DNA of 64,000 nt from assembly GCF_000014565.1 (NCBI RefSeq), contig NC_008270.1, forward strand, positions 1 through 64,000, read 5' to 3'. Positions within the stretch are counted from its first letter, which is position 1; the number at the start of each line of letters is the position of its first letter. Below the pieces are notes generated by a model. That model saw only the letters and a list, made by a program, of their open reading frames with translations. It did not search any database and was not told the origin of the DNA. This document shows, one piece after another, positions 53,119-61,213 of the stretch. The stretch comes from Rhodococcus jostii RHA1. GTDB lineage: Bacteria > Actinomycetota > Actinomycetes > Mycobacteriales > Mycobacteriaceae. A program made the position numbers and the translations under genes.

Positions 53119-56100
53119 GCGCAAACGCCGCGAGGTCCCGCCTTGCCGGACTCGGCTACCTCCTGATCCTGGTGATGCTTGTCGCCGGGATCCCGGCCGC
53201 GCTCTGGGCGCTGCGCGGCAATCCGCTCGACATACCGTGGTCGGATTTCGAAGGTTTGCTCGCGAGTCCAGATGACGGCAGTCTTCTCATCGCCCTTCTT
53301 CCCCTTGTGGGCTGGGCGGCCTGGGCCACCTTCACCGTCCCGATTCTGCTCGAACTCGCGGCGACACTGCGTGGCGTCAAAGCGCCGAAGCTGCGCCTTC
53401 TTCGCTCACAACAGCGGACGGCGACGTTCCTCGTCAGCGGCGCTCTCTTGCTCCTGACCGCCGGAACCGCCACCGCCGCACCCGTCCTGACCCAGCCTGC
53501 GGACGGGGGAAGCACCTCTCCGTACGCGCCGCACTCGCAGCAGGAAGATCCGAGCGCGTCACCGCAGACGCAGGTGGATCCGCGGGCTACCCGGGTGGCG
53601 GTACAACCGGCGGGGCCGACAGTGACGACCGTGCGGGGAGACACTCTGTGGGGATTGGCCCAGCAGCATCTCGGCGAGGGCCGCCGCTACGCCGAGATCC
53701 TGGACCTCAACCGGACCGCTGTCCCCGAGCCAGGGTTTCTGGTCGAAGGGTTGACCCTGCAGCTGCCCGCATCCCAGCCCGAGGTGATACGCGGAGCCTA
53801 TACGGTCAAACAGGGCGACACCCTGTGGGATATCGCCGAGCGAGAGCTCGGCGATCCTCTGCGTTTCACGGAGATCACGACTCCCGACGGTGCCCCGGCC
53901 GGCGAGCTGATCACGGTCGGCCAGCAATTGATCATGCCCACCGCCGCCTCCGCGACGGCTGACGCTACGCCGGCGCCGGCCTTGGTGCCGCCGGCCGATG
54001 CGGCTCCGGCTCCCGCTCCGGCTCCGGCTCCGGCTTCGGAAGCTGTTCCGGCTCCCGCTCCGGCGCCCGCGCCCGCGCCTGTGGATGACGCCCCCAACTG
54101 GCAACTCGACCCCGTCGAGCCCCAAATGCCTGCCGACCTCCTCACCAATGACGCGCCGGCAGAGACCGATACCGAGGACGGATCATCCGACGTCGTGTTC
54201 ATCGGTCTCGGAATCTCAGCGGTTGCTGCAGCTGGACTCACCGGGCATCTCGCACTTCGTCGCCGCAAGCAACAACACCGCCGCCGCCGCGGCGAGCGCA
54301 TCGCCCTTCCCGCCGAAACCGCGATCCAGACGGAGCAAGCACTCACGGCCGCCGCTGATCCGCTCACCACCACCCACGTCGACATCGCATTGCGGCACCT
54401 CGCGCACCACTGCAGGTCCACGAGTATCGCTCTGCCGGGCCTGCTGGCGGTATTCGTCGGTGACAACGACATCGAGCTCGGACTCGTCGAACAGGTCTCA
54501 CTCCCCGCACCTTGGACACAGATCGACGACACCACCTGGTCAGTAGACCCGAGAGCGTTCCCGCGCAGCGTTCCCGAGGCCGAGATCAGTCCGTACCCGG
54601 CGCTGACGGCAGTCGGAACCAGCGACGACGGTCGCGACCTCATGCTCAACCTCGAACAGATCGGCCACCTCGCCATCAGCGGCACCCCGACCGCAACAGC
54701 CGGGGTGCTGCGTGCGCTCGCCGTCGAGCTCGCAGTCTCGCCCATCGCCGACAGCCTCCACCTCAACCTCGTCGGATACTGCGCCGACCTGCCGGAGGCA
54801 ATCGACAACGGCCGCATCACCCACTCCGAGTACGCCGACACGGTACTGACGACACTCGCCAATCACCTCGAACTCGACTCCGAAATCCTCGCGGACAACG
54901 ACTTCGAGTCAATCGCGCAGGCACGCACGTCGTACACCACCAGCGAGCTGACCGCACCGGAGATCGTTCTGATCGCCGATCCGGTGATCGAGGCACAGGC
55001 CGAGCTACTCGCCGGCATCGCACGACACGCACCCCGAATCGCGTTCGCCGCAGTGACCACCGAGAGCGCACATACCAACGCCACATGGACCCTCGAGGTC
55101 GACGACAACGGCTCGGCAGTCCTTGCTCGTCCAGGAATCGCGTCGGCCGGCATCACAGTGACCACCCTCGACGAGGAGAGCTACGCGTCCGTCCTAGACC
55201 TCCTGACCACCACCTCACGCGAACCTCGCATCGCCCACACGGGCGATAACCCTGACATTCGATGGGAAGCAGCCCGTCTCGACAATGACATCTCGACCGA
55301 TGAGTTCATCACCAGCTCCGATCCCGCCACCTTCAGCGTGGTCGGGAACGATGACCTCGACCACGCCGTCGACCGCCCAGAGCCGTCCGATTCGGATGAG
55401 ATCACCGCAGAAGGCGAGCTGCCGGAGGCGGATCACATCTGGATCAGGCTGCTCGGCGAACCCGCCGTCACACCCCCGTCACCAGGGCCGGCCGAAGGCC
55501 GAGAGAAGAGCCTGACCGAAATCGCCGCACTTCTCATCACCACTGACGGCGGAGTCCTCGCCGCGGACATCGACAGCAAAATCTGGCCCCATGACGTCGA
55601 AGCCGCCAGAACCGGCACAGCCGAGCAGGAGAAAGAAGCGAAGGCCCGGCTCCGCCGGCGCCGCAACGAAGCGCTCTCTCGCCTGCGTAAGTGGCTCGGT
55701 GACACCGAGACCGGTGAACCCGCCCTCATCAAGTCCGGAGATCGAACCGGCCGGACCCCCCAACGACTCCACGACGCCGTCACGACCGACTGGGACTACT
55801 GGCAAGAACTCGTCAACGCCCATCCCGCTGACGTCGTCACCGCCCGGCTATCCGCCGCACTAGCCCTGGTCACCGGTCAACCCTTCAGTAGCGATGACCC
55901 CACCGCTTACGGGTGGGCCGACCACACCAAACAAGACATGATCTCCGACGTCACCGACGTCGCCGAGGAGCTCGCCACCCGCTACATCCGCGGCCAACAA
56001 GTCCCCCAGGACCTCGCGGCTGCACACGCCGCCGCGGAGACAGGCCTCAAGGTCGACATTGTCCACGAAGGGTGCTGGCGTGCGGCGATCATCGCCACCC

Positions 56101-56258
56101 ACTTCTCGGGTGACACCGAGACCACCCAAAGGTTGGTCGATCGCATGATCGCCGAGCTCGACGCACTCGAAGAAGAGCCCGAGCACGAAACCAAGATGCT
56201 CTTGAGTCAGCTCGACTCCACCTACGGGAGCCACTACCGGATCGGAGCAGCATCATGA
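53115..56258 (+). CDS. membrane LysM-BTAD protein
   Basis: This 1047-residue protein has three hydrophobic segments in the first 125 residues. Two LysM motifs follow (about 168-200, VRGDTLWGLAQQHLGEGRRY; about 229-277, VKQGDTLWDIAERELGDPLR). A Pro/Ala-rich linker leads to one more helix (about 361-382, IGLGISAVAAAGLTGHLAL). A large domain of about 380 residues comes next. The C-terminal domain is bacterial-transcriptional-activator-like (BTAD, about 776-1045), as in SARP-type regulators. LysM binds peptidoglycan, so the protein joins wall sensing to a regulatory-type domain. The start is GTG 53115, in the Tad operon. Confidence 0.8.
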   Translation: MSANAARSRLAGLGYLLILVMLVAGIPAALWALRGNPLDIPWSDFEGLLASPDDGSLLIALLPLVGWAAWATFTVPILLELAATLRGVKAPKLRLLRSQQRTATFLVSGALLLLTAGTATAAPVLTQPADGGSTSPYAPHSQQEDPSASPQTQVDPRATRVAVQPAGPTVTTVRGDTLWGLAQQHLGEGRRYAEILDLNRTAVPEPGFLVEGLTLQLPASQPEVIRGAYTVKQGDTLWDIAERELGDPLRFTEITTPDGAPAGELITVGQQLIMPTAASATADATPAPALVPPADAAPAPAPAPAPASEAVPAPAPAPAPAPVDDAPNWQLDPVEPQMPADLLTNDAPAETDTEDGSSDVVFIGLGISAVAAAGLTGHLALRRRKQQHRRRRGERIALPAETAIQTEQALTAAADPLTTTHVDIALRHLAHHCRSTSIALPGLLAVFVGDNDIELGLVEQVSLPAPWTQIDDTTWSVDPRAFPRSVPEAEISPYPALTAVGTSDDGRDLMLNLEQIGHLAISGTPTATAGVLRALAVELAVSPIADSLHLNLVGYCADLPEAIDNGRITHSEYADTVLTTLANHLELDSEILADNDFESIAQARTSYTTSELTAPEIVLIADPVIEAQAELLAGIARHAPRIAFAAVTTESAHTNATWTLEVDDNGSAVLARPGIASAGITVTTLDEESYASVLDLLTTTSREPRIAHTGDNPDIRWEAARLDNDISTDEFITSSDPATFSVVGNDDLDHAVDRPEPSDSDEITAEGELPEADHIWIRLLGEPAVTPPSPGPAEGREKSLTEIAALLITTDGGVLAADIDSKIWPHDVEAARTGTAEQEKEAKARLRRRRNEALSRLRKWLGDTETGEPALIKSGDRTGRTPQRLHDAVTTDWDYWQELVNAHPADVVTARLSAALALVTGQPFSSDDPTAYGWADHTKQDMISDVTDVAEELATRYIRGQQVPQDLAAAHAAAETGLKVDIVHEGCWRAAIIATHFSGDTETTQRLVDRMIAELDALEEEPEHETKMLLSQLDSTYGSHYRIGAAS

Positions 56259-56815
56259 CGCGCCACATCGCCGCACTGGCGACACTCACTGCCGCGATGT
56301 ACCTGACAGCCAGCTGCAGCATCCTGACCCCAGAACCGGTCACCCTCGAAACCAGCACCGGACCCACGTTCACCGGACCGCCCGGCTCCGGAAAGTCCCC
56401 CGAGCAACAGGCCGGTGAAGCCGCACTGGTGAAGGTCAACGAGTACTACACGGTGCTCGCGCGACTAAGTGCCGATCCCGCCGCTAATCCCGCAGATCTC
56501 GACAATGTCGCGGCCGGCAACTTCCTTCAATCGACGAAGCGGGACATCACCGCGCATCGCATCGAGGCGAACGCAGGCGAGGTCAAGGTTCTCAAGAACA
56601 CCATCACCCGCCACAACATCCCGATCGACGAAAACGGCGTCCCTACGCCCGGCACCGCGACCATCGAGATGGACGTCTGCCTCGCCCACGCTACCGACGT
56701 TCTCGAGCTCGGAAAGCCGATCCTGACGAACACCGCTTGGCCCGACCCAGCAGGATGGAGAGTCACAGCAGACTACACACTGCCCGGTACGCCCTGCAAT
56801 GCCGGACTTTTCTAG
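56255..56815 (+). CDS. lipoprotein, first of a paralogous pair
   Basis: This 186-residue protein has a signal peptide and lipobox LTASC. The mature part (TSTGPTFTGPPGSGKSPEQQAGEAALVKVNEYYTVLARLSAD and on) matches the next protein in layout: KVNEYYTV/KVNDFYAV, DNVAAGNF/DTVAGGPV, KRDITAHR/RGDITLRR. The family has no known role. It is coupled to the LysM-BTAD gene by ATGA. Confidence 0.75.
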   Translation: MTRHIAALATLTAAMYLTASCSILTPEPVTLETSTGPTFTGPPGSGKSPEQQAGEAALVKVNEYYTVLARLSADPAANPADLDNVAAGNFLQSTKRDITAHRIEANAGEVKVLKNTITRHNIPIDENGVPTPGTATIEMDVCLAHATDVLELGKPILTNTAWPDPAGWRVTADYTLPGTPCNAGLF

Positions 56816-56826
56816 GAGATACGACT

Positions 56827-57465
56827 ATGGCACACACCACCATCCGCCGAACCGCCGTCGCTGCCTTGGCCGCCACGACCCTATTGGTCGGCGTGACCGC
56901 CTGCTCCGACACCGACGCGGCGGATCCGGCGGTAGGGCTCACTGTCACCGGTGACCCGGCGTTCGAGGGTCCCGACGGGGTGGACACGTCGAAGAAGACT
57001 CCTGACGAGTTGGCACGGGAACAGGCGCTTGCGAAGGTCAACGATTTCTACGCTGTCGTAGGCATGCTTGATGGCGATGCCGCTGCGCCGATTGAGCAGC
57101 TCGACACCGTTGCCGGTGGTCCCGTGCTGGATAGCTGGCGGGGAGATATCACCCTGCGTCGATCGCAGAACGTGGTCGGAGCGGGCGACGTCAAGGTTGT
57201 CGATGCGAAGATCACCGACGCCGGCATACCGGTAGGCGACGACGGCAAGGCTATATCCGGGCCTGCCTGGGTCCACGTGCGCGCCTGCACCGACATCTCC
57301 GGTATGACCTGGACGAAGTCAGACGGTAGTCCCGCCTACGACGTCAACCGTCCGCAGTTTGTGCTCGCTCAGTTGACCGTCCGGAATGCGGATTGGCCCG
57401 ATGCAAACGGCTGGCGAGTCACCAGCGATGCAGCAGGCCGATACGCACCGTGCGATGCACCATAA
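56827..57465 (+). CDS. lipoprotein, second of the pair
   Basis: This 212-residue protein has lipobox VTAC at about residue 26. It is a paralogue of the preceding protein. The C-terminal part has ACTDISGMTWTKSDGSP and WPDANGWRVTSDAAGRY, paralleling WPDPAGWRVTADY in its partner. The start is ATG 56827 with AGGAGA upstream. Confidence 0.75.
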   Translation: MAHTTIRRTAVAALAATTLLVGVTACSDTDAADPAVGLTVTGDPAFEGPDGVDTSKKTPDELAREQALAKVNDFYAVVGMLDGDAAAPIEQLDTVAGGPVLDSWRGDITLRRSQNVVGAGDVKVVDAKITDAGIPVGDDGKAISGPAWVHVRACTDISGMTWTKSDGSPAYDVNRPQFVLAQLTVRNADWPDANGWRVTSDAAGRYAPCDAP

Positions 57466-57478
57466 CCAAGGAGAACAC

Positions 57479-58429
57479 ATGCCAAATCGTCGTCGTTTTC
57501 ATGTGACCGTGATCGGCGCGCTCGTTCTGGGGAGCCTGGTTGCGTCGCCACACTCAGCGCTTGGACAACCCGGCTTCGGTTCTGGCGGAATCGACGTCGC
57601 TCCCGGTTCCGGAAATCTGGGTGCGAACATTGTCGTTCAAGGCAGCTACGTCCAGGTACCTTCGGCGTCACCTGGCTCCGGAGGCTCCCCAGGGGCGAGT
57701 GCAGCGGGGACGGGCGGCGGCGGGTCTGGATACAGCGGTGGTGGCAGTGACGTCGTAGCAGCCCCCACAGGACCTCCGGTTAGGGAGCAGCTGAAGGCGT
57801 GCGGCCGATTCACAGACTGCGTTCCGCTGAGCCCGGACGTGGGTATGCCGGCCACCCCAGTGAGTATGGCCCAGGTCATGAACGTTGTGGGTACGGCCGT
57901 GACCGGCATGCAACTCGAGGAACCGCCGATGTGCTGGACTCCCGAACCTGCTGATTTCCCAGGTGGGAGAACCGGATTAGTCGGCAAATTTTCATGGGCT
58001 TGGCTCTGCCCCGACCAGATTAGGGAGACGAATATCGGTCCGGTTACACGGGTAGTTCCTGGTCCAGGCGGGGTGGTGGTCACCGCGACGGCCGTAAACA
58101 CCAGTGTGACCATAAATTACGGAGACGGAAGCCCACCTGTGATTTGCCCTGGTGCTCTACTGCCGTTCACCCCATATACCGACATTGTCGACGCCAGCCC
58201 AGTGACGCCGCCGAGTGGAATGCCATCCCCGACGTGTGGTCATCACATCGAGAAAACTTCGATCACAGAGCCCGGCGGGACATTCAAGGTTTCAGCGACC
58301 TCTGCGTGGCTCGTGAATTGGACCGCCGCATGGCCGGGAGGAGCTGCGGGAGGTGTTGTTCCTGTACCTCTGACCTCTACGTACCAGCAAAGGATCGGCG
58401 AGCTACAGGTGCTCGTAACGCCGAACTGA
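57479..58429 (+). CDS. secreted protein with Gly/Ser-rich segment
   Basis: This 316-residue protein has a signal peptide (HVTVIGALVLGSLVASPHSALG). A Gly/Ser-rich stretch (about 60-90, with GTGGGGSGYSGGGSD) and a cysteine-containing globular part follow. AAGGAGA lies before ATG 57479. No family is recognised. It closes the run of exported proteins after the Tad genes, so it may be a surface or pilus-associated protein. Confidence 0.65.
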   Translation: MPNRRRFHVTVIGALVLGSLVASPHSALGQPGFGSGGIDVAPGSGNLGANIVVQGSYVQVPSASPGSGGSPGASAAGTGGGGSGYSGGGSDVVAAPTGPPVREQLKACGRFTDCVPLSPDVGMPATPVSMAQVMNVVGTAVTGMQLEEPPMCWTPEPADFPGGRTGLVGKFSWAWLCPDQIRETNIGPVTRVVPGPGGVVVTATAVNTSVTINYGDGSPPVICPGALLPFTPYTDIVDASPVTPPSGMPSPTCGHHIEKTSITEPGGTFKVSATSAWLVNWTAAWPGGAAGGVVPVPLTSTYQQRIGELQVLVTPN

Positions 58430-58460
58430 CTGGCGTGCACACTGCTGGAATCGTTTTCGC

Positions 58461-59051
58461 TCAGAAGTTCAGGTGGCGTGCGAGGCGGCTGATCGGATGG
58501 GTTTCGATATTCGCGGGTTGACCGGGCCCGGTGGTGTGCACGCTTGGGCTCACTCGGACGTGGGCCTCGCCGTCGATGCGGACGGTGGTGGTGTCAGTGG
58601 CGGCGATAAGAGTTTGTCCGTTGGCTTGGACGTGGCAGTGGCTGTGCGCGAAGACGATGGCGGTGTCTTCTGCGCGGATTCTGGCGTTGTCGGTGCCGAC
58701 AACGCAACTCTTGCCGCGGGCATCGACGGTGCTGTCGTCGAACGCTTCGATGTGAGCATGTTCGTAGGCGGTGACCCTGGCGTGGTTGGACGCTTGGACG
58801 AAGCATCGGCCGGCGGCTGCGATGGAGCCGCCGGCGATTCCCGCGCAGGTTTGTCCGATAATTTTGACCTCGACTTGGCTGGGGATGTGACCGAGGTCCA
58901 GCCAGTTCTCCGGGTCGGCGTCGATGACGACGCTTTTCGCTCCAGCGGTAAGGCGCTTGGTGTATTCCGCATAGCTGCGGACGGGCGATGCGGAGCGGCC
59001 ACGATCCGGCCGGCGTGAGTTGCGCGTGGATTTCTTCACTGGTGCCCCCAT
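58461..59051 (-). CDS. beta-helix-like repeat protein, 196 aa
   Basis: The central part has short repeats of alternating small and polar residues: GRCFVQASNHARVTAYEHAHIEAFDDSTVDARGKSCVVGTDNARIRAEDTAIVFAHSHCHVQANGQTLIAATDTTTVRIDGEAHV. This X-A-X-V pattern every 8 to 10 residues suggests a right-handed beta-helix. The first 35 residues are basic. Proteins of this type in actinobacteria have no settled role. It is convergent with the secreted gene. Confidence 0.65.
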   Translation of the reverse strand: MGAPVKKSTRNSRRPDRGRSASPVRSYAEYTKRLTAGAKSVVIDADPENWLDLGHIPSQVEVKIIGQTCAGIAGGSIAAAGRCFVQASNHARVTAYEHAHIEAFDDSTVDARGKSCVVGTDNARIRAEDTAIVFAHSHCHVQANGQTLIAATDTTTVRIDGEAHVRVSPSVHTTGPGQPANIETHPISRLARHLNF

Positions 59052-59151
59052 GAATCAATAATGCCTTCGTCTGGTGTCGTTCGTGCGATCGTCGATGTCC
59101 GGCGCGTCGCGCGTGGGCTACACGAGGTTCGGTGTGGCTCGGTGTTCTGTG

Positions 59152-59682
59152 TCAGTCGCCGATCTTGACGGCATTCCCGGTCGGGTCGACGCATTGCAGA
59201 TAGGAGTCGGCGTGTGATCGGTCCGGAAGGTAGGGCCAGTTGCAGTTCCAACCGTCGATGACAGCGAATCGCCCTTGTCCTTGTGCTGCGATCGTGCGGT
59301 CGTTGAGGTAGCGATCACTGATGCTCAGTGCTGCTGGGCAGCTCGGAGTTCCGGCGATGATGCTCACAGGTGCAGTCGCACCGTTCAGGTTGTTCGTGAC
59401 GGTTCCGCACTGAGCGCTTGTGGGCGGCGATTCTGCGGTAGTGGTGGCCTGCGTGGCAGTCGTCGCCGGCTGTGTCTCGGATAGCCGGGTCTGAGCGTCT
59501 GTCACTCCTGGCTGACCTTGACCCACGGCGGTGGGGTTCGCCGACCACTCGACGCGTGTGGTAGCAGCAGTTGGTTCGGCTGACGGGGATGCGGTCTCGG
59601 CTTGTGTGCTACTGCACCCGGTGAGGATGGCGGCCGTGATGAGGGACAGTGCAGCAATTTCGCTGGTGGTTCGTCGATTCAT
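59152..59682 (-). CDS. lipoprotein, 176 aa
   Basis: A signal peptide with lipobox ILTGC (Cys at about 23) is followed by a Thr/Ala-rich linker and a small domain with cysteine pairs (AQCGTVTNN, PSCPAAL, WNCNWPYLPD, YLQCVDP). The two-disulfide pattern and VIDGWNCNW suggest an exported domain of unknown function. It is minus-strand, divergent from the prepilin peptidase. Confidence 0.7.
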   Translation of the reverse strand: MNRRTTSEIAALSLITAAILTGCSSTQAETASPSAEPTAATTRVEWSANPTAVGQGQPGVTDAQTRLSETQPATTATQATTTAESPPTSAQCGTVTNNLNGATAPVSIIAGTPSCPAALSISDRYLNDRTIAAQGQGRFAVIDGWNCNWPYLPDRSHADSYLQCVDPTGNAVKIGD

Positions 59683-59721
59683 GAGTACTCGCTTCTATTC
59701 CAGTCCGACAGGGAGGACGCA

Positions 59722-59859
59722 ATGTCGAGCCCAGTGATATGTGATGACCTGGACAGAACGACGCCCGCCGAGACCACCGCCGCACTAGCGCGTCAGGCTG
59801 CGGCTTCTCGAAGGCCCTCCCAGCTCGGTGGTGCTGAGACTGTCCAGGTGGACGGCTAG
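59722..59859 (+). CDS. small hypothetical protein, 45 aa
   Basis: The reading MSSPVICDDLDRTTPAETTAALA has GGGAGGA five bases before ATG 59722. It lies just upstream of the prepilin peptidase gene. Probably real but no family. Confidence 0.4.
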   Translation: MSSPVICDDLDRTTPAETTAALARQAAASRRPSQLGGAETVQVDG

Positions 59860-59909
59860 TGTCGATCCGTCCCTGATGTCTGTCGCACAGTTGCGGAGGA
59901 GTGCCCACG

Positions 59910-60773
59910 ATGACCGAACCGACTTCCGAGCTTGCGGGCAGTGGTTCAAGTGAGGAGCCACAATCGCCGGCCGTCGGTGCTGGAACTGCGGCAGGGCAAC
60001 GAAGTGACCAGCTGTCGGCGGCGGTGTATGCGCCTGCTGGGCTTGTCGTCGTCGCGAGTGTGGTGGTGTGGTTCGCGGCGCGGTGGATTGATGCCGAGTA
60101 CGGCACCGCCGGGCTGTGGTGGCCGGCCGTCACCAGTGCCGCGGCTGGCGCGGCGTTGAGCGTGGCGACGGCACCGATGATGGCCAGGCTGTGTGCTGCC
60201 GTCGAGATCCCGACAGAGGGCTGCTCCCGGCGGTTCGGTCCCGCGGCTCTGACCGCAGGAATGTGGTTCGGCGCCGTGCTGTTCGTCGGCGGCGACGCGA
60301 TCTTGCCTGCCTGGCTAGCACTGAGCCTGCTGTGCGTGTGGACGGCGTGGATCGATCACTTCACGCTGCGGTTTCCGCTGACCTTGATCCGGCTGACCAC
60401 CGCAGTGGGCCTGATGTTGGGGGCGTTCGCGGTGGCGATGGATCAAGATCCTGCGGCAGGCGGGCGCGCACTTCTCGCCGGAGCGTTGGTCTTCACATTC
60501 AACCTTGCCTTCGCGATCATCACGCGCGGCTATCCCGGGCTCGCCGACGTGCGGCTGAGCTTCATCCTCGGTGCAGCCCTGGGGTGGGTCGGCTGGATGA
60601 ATGTGCTCGCGGGCATGTTGCTACCGAACGTCCTGGCGCTCTTGGTGATGGCGGGGGTGAAGTCGATCCGGCGTCAGAAAGACCTGGGAGAGTTCGGTTT
60701 CGCACCGTTCCTCATCGCCGGAACCGCCCTGGCAATGGCCGTCCCGCCGCTGTGGTGGATCGTCTGGATCTGA
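59910..60773 (+). CDS. prepilin peptidase (A24 family, TadV/CpaA-like)
   Basis: This 287-residue polytopic membrane protein has about six to seven helices after a disordered N-terminus. The two aspartates expected for A24 peptidases are visible in TAWIDHFTLRFP and GLADVRLSF, each near a membrane boundary. It should cleave the Flp-like pilin and TadE-like proteins. ATG 59910 is favoured because GGAGG lies ten bases upstream. It lies about 8 kb from the pilin gene but on the same strand. Confidence 0.8.
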   Translation: MTEPTSELAGSGSSEEPQSPAVGAGTAAGQRSDQLSAAVYAPAGLVVVASVVVWFAARWIDAEYGTAGLWWPAVTSAAAGAALSVATAPMMARLCAAVEIPTEGCSRRFGPAALTAGMWFGAVLFVGGDAILPAWLALSLLCVWTAWIDHFTLRFPLTLIRLTTAVGLMLGAFAVAMDQDPAAGGRALLAGALVFTFNLAFAIITRGYPGLADVRLSFILGAALGWVGWMNVLAGMLLPNVLALLVMAGVKSIRRQKDLGEFGFAPFLIAGTALAMAVPPLWWIVWI

Positions 60774-60843
60774 ACGCCTTCGACGGGAAGGTGTCTAGGA
60801 TCGGTTGCATACTGGTCTCCAGAGAGCGGCGAGGTGTATTCGT

Positions 60844-61179
60844 ATGGACGAGGTGGCTCACTCCGCTCCGATGCCGTCGATCGTTCAAACGGAGTTGCCG
60901 TGTGAGTTCTGCGCGGGTCATCCCCAGTACTTCCCGGGTGACCCCGTCGGCTTCGTGCGTGCGGCCCGCTGGGCGGCGGTGGTCAAGGACTGCTGTCACT
61001 TCGATGCTCGGGTGGACTACCTGCTGTGTGACGAGCACTGGGCAATGATCCGACACCAACAGCTACCCGGGCAGTGCCCTCGATGCGGGGCGATCGCCTA
61101 CTCGGTCGAGGACATCGTGTGTGCCGAGGTCCCCCTGGGGAGGACTGTCGACCAAGTGTGGCCCATGATCGGTCGATAA
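60844..61179 (+). CDS. small Cys-rich protein, likely zinc-binding
   Basis: This 111-residue protein has CEFCAGH, CCHFDARVDYLLCDEHW and CPRCGAIAYS, enough cysteines and histidines for two zinc sites. It is otherwise unknown. GAGGTG lies before ATG 60844. It is encoded downstream of the prepilin peptidase. Confidence 0.65.
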   Translation: MDEVAHSAPMPSIVQTELPCEFCAGHPQYFPGDPVGFVRAARWAAVVKDCCHFDARVDYLLCDEHWAMIRHQQLPGQCPRCGAIAYSVEDIVCAEVPLGRTVDQVWPMIGR

Positions 61180-61213
61180 GATGTCGCGGGGTGAAATGGT
61201 GTTCTGCGGCACG

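Noticed and set aside
53999..54090. Short GCTCCGGCT-type repeats in the LysM-BTAD gene as a regulatory repeat
   Set aside because: They encode the Pro/Ala linker and follow codon bias; no need for another explanation.
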